Below are positions 42,479 through 43,103 of a stretch of DNA of 43,103 nucleotides, in pieces. The stretch spans positions 1 to 43,103 of the forward strand of contig JAIPJT010000022.1 of the NCBI GenBank assembly GCA_021733985.1. Reading direction: 5' to 3'. The notes under the pieces were generated by a model, which saw nothing but the letters and a program-made list of their open reading frames with translations, ran no database searches and was not told where the DNA came from. Position 1 is the stretch's first letter. Every line of letters begins with the position of its first letter. This stretch comes from Victivallales bacterium. GTDB lineage: Bacteria; Verrucomicrobiota; Lentisphaeria; Victivallales; GWF2-38-69. Both the position numbers and the translations under genes were made by a program.

Positions 42479-43103
42479 ATGAAAGTTAGCACAGGGCTGG
42501 GAGGGATTGCTGAAAGTATTTTGGCATCTTACGAAAACAGAGTGAAAGACATTGATAATATTGTTAAAGAAACAAAGCAAATGGCAAAAGATACCGGCGA
42601 GATGAGAAAAAAGTTCAGAAAAGAACATAAGGATATGAAAAATGAACAGAAAAAAGACTTTAACCAGTTTCGCAAAAATATGGCTAAAAATGAAAATGTC
42701 AGACTTTCAGATTTCAATGAAATGATTGGAGGAATTAAGGCTTCAATTACAGATAGCGCTGCTGATATTCGTTCAATTCTTGATAATGCAAAAAAAGACT
42801 TGAATAAAGCTGAGAAAGATCGTCTGGCTGACTTCAGTGATTTTATAACAGGAATGCAGAAAGACATTGCAGATGCAGGTGCGGATGTTCATTCCATGCT
42901 GAAAAATGTAAAATCTAATTTAAGCAGGGACGAAAAAAACCGTCTCTCTGAGTTCAGTGATTTTATAACAGGCATGCAGAAAGACATTGCAGATGCAGGT
43001 GCGGATGTTCATTCCATGCTGAAAAATGTAAAATCTAATTTAAGCAGGGACGAAAAAAACCGTCTCTCTGAGTTCAGTGATTTTATAACAGGCATGCAGA
43101 AAG
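42479..43103 (+). CDS. GvpC-like repeat protein 2 (cut by window end)
   Basis: At least 208 residues from the ATG at 42479, behind AAAAGGAG. The N-terminus, 'GGIAESILASYENRVKDI', parallels that of the previous protein. From 42701 it is built of 40-residue (120-bp) units, each beginning R-L-x-D/E-F-x-x-x-I. Units start at 42701, 42821, 42941 and 43061; units two and three are nearly identical in DNA, unit one is diverged. The open frame continues past the window. It probably binds the outside of gas vesicles; the 40-residue period differs from the 33-residue period of cyanobacterial GvpC. Confidence 0.7.
   Translation, partial: MKVSTGLGGIAESILASYENRVKDIDNIVKETKQMAKDTGEMRKKFRKEHKDMKNEQKKDFNQFRKNMAKNENVRLSDFNEMIGGIKASITDSAADIRSILDNAKKDLNKAEKDRLADFSDFITGMQKDIADAGADVHSMLKNVKSNLSRDEKNRLSEFSDFITGMQKDIADAGADVHSMLKNVKSNLSRDEKNRLSEFSDFITGMQK
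42701..43103 (+). repeat. 120-bp tandem repeats inside GvpC-like gene 2
   Basis: Period exactly 120 bases. Bases 42841-42900 and 42961-43020 differ at one position (GGA to GGC). Lines 42901-42960 and 43021-43080 are identical. The near-identity indicates recent duplication or gene conversion; the array runs off the window, so its copy number is unknown. Confidence 0.95.

Noticed and set aside
1-43103. CRISPR array, rRNA genes
   Set aside because: No regularly spaced short repeats with unique spacers and no rRNA sequence were seen.

Overview
The window is a low-GC, AT-rich bacterial chromosome segment from a Gram-negative (diderm) organism. Evidence for this is a TonB-type energy transducer, a TolC-like outer-membrane efflux lipoprotein, several lipobox lipoproteins and a LysM/TPR lipoprotein. 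Housekeeping genes (rpmJ, rpsM, rpsK, rpsD, rpoA, rplQ, clpC, obg, rpmA, secG, tpiA, thiI, rsmE, tsf, rpsB) are intact and colinear with their usual bacterial arrangements. I cannot name the phylum from sequence alone. A PVC-type (for example Lentisphaerota) or similar uncultured lineage is a guess.

Layout. 1-2000: a mosaic dispersed repeat, nested inverted repeats and a DDE-type transposase gene broken by an in-frame stop. 2045-6500: TonB-like protein, chagasin-like lipoprotein, Nudix hydrolase, ClpC. 6750-10045: rpmJ-rpsM-rpsK-rpsD-rpoA-rplQ operon closed by a strong terminator. 10100-24000: core genes interspersed with repeat families. One family has three copies at 1, 10101 and 18933; two of these copies supply the stop codon of the abutting gene. 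A second family forms a 120-bp inverted pair flanking hemW. 24228: tRNA-Arg(ACG), whose 3' end faces a foreign element. 24305-34530: a mobilizable element or its remains, with a phage-like repressor, small DNA-binding proteins, a ParA/TraL-like ATPase, a membrane protein and a full MobF (TrwC/TraI) relaxase-helicase. I see no integrase and no type IV secretion genes. A candidate oriT resembling that of R388 lies in the gap at 26655-26848. Inside or behind the element are a YwbE-family gene, an AsmA-like protein, and a WYL regulator overlapping a truncated GHKL ATPase gene that runs into the 3' relic of a second relaxase gene.

34700-43103 is the most interesting part: a small helical protein, an NtrC-type sigma-54 activator, a 1438-residue hybrid histidine kinase and then a gas-vesicle locus (gvpA plus two paralogous GvpC-like repeat proteins, the second cut by the window edge). 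A good sigma-54 promoter lies upstream of gvpA, with two near-identical 17-bp partly palindromic boxes further upstream. This suggests that the adjacent kinase/activator pair controls gas-vesicle production, an inference from sequence and position that needs experimental support.
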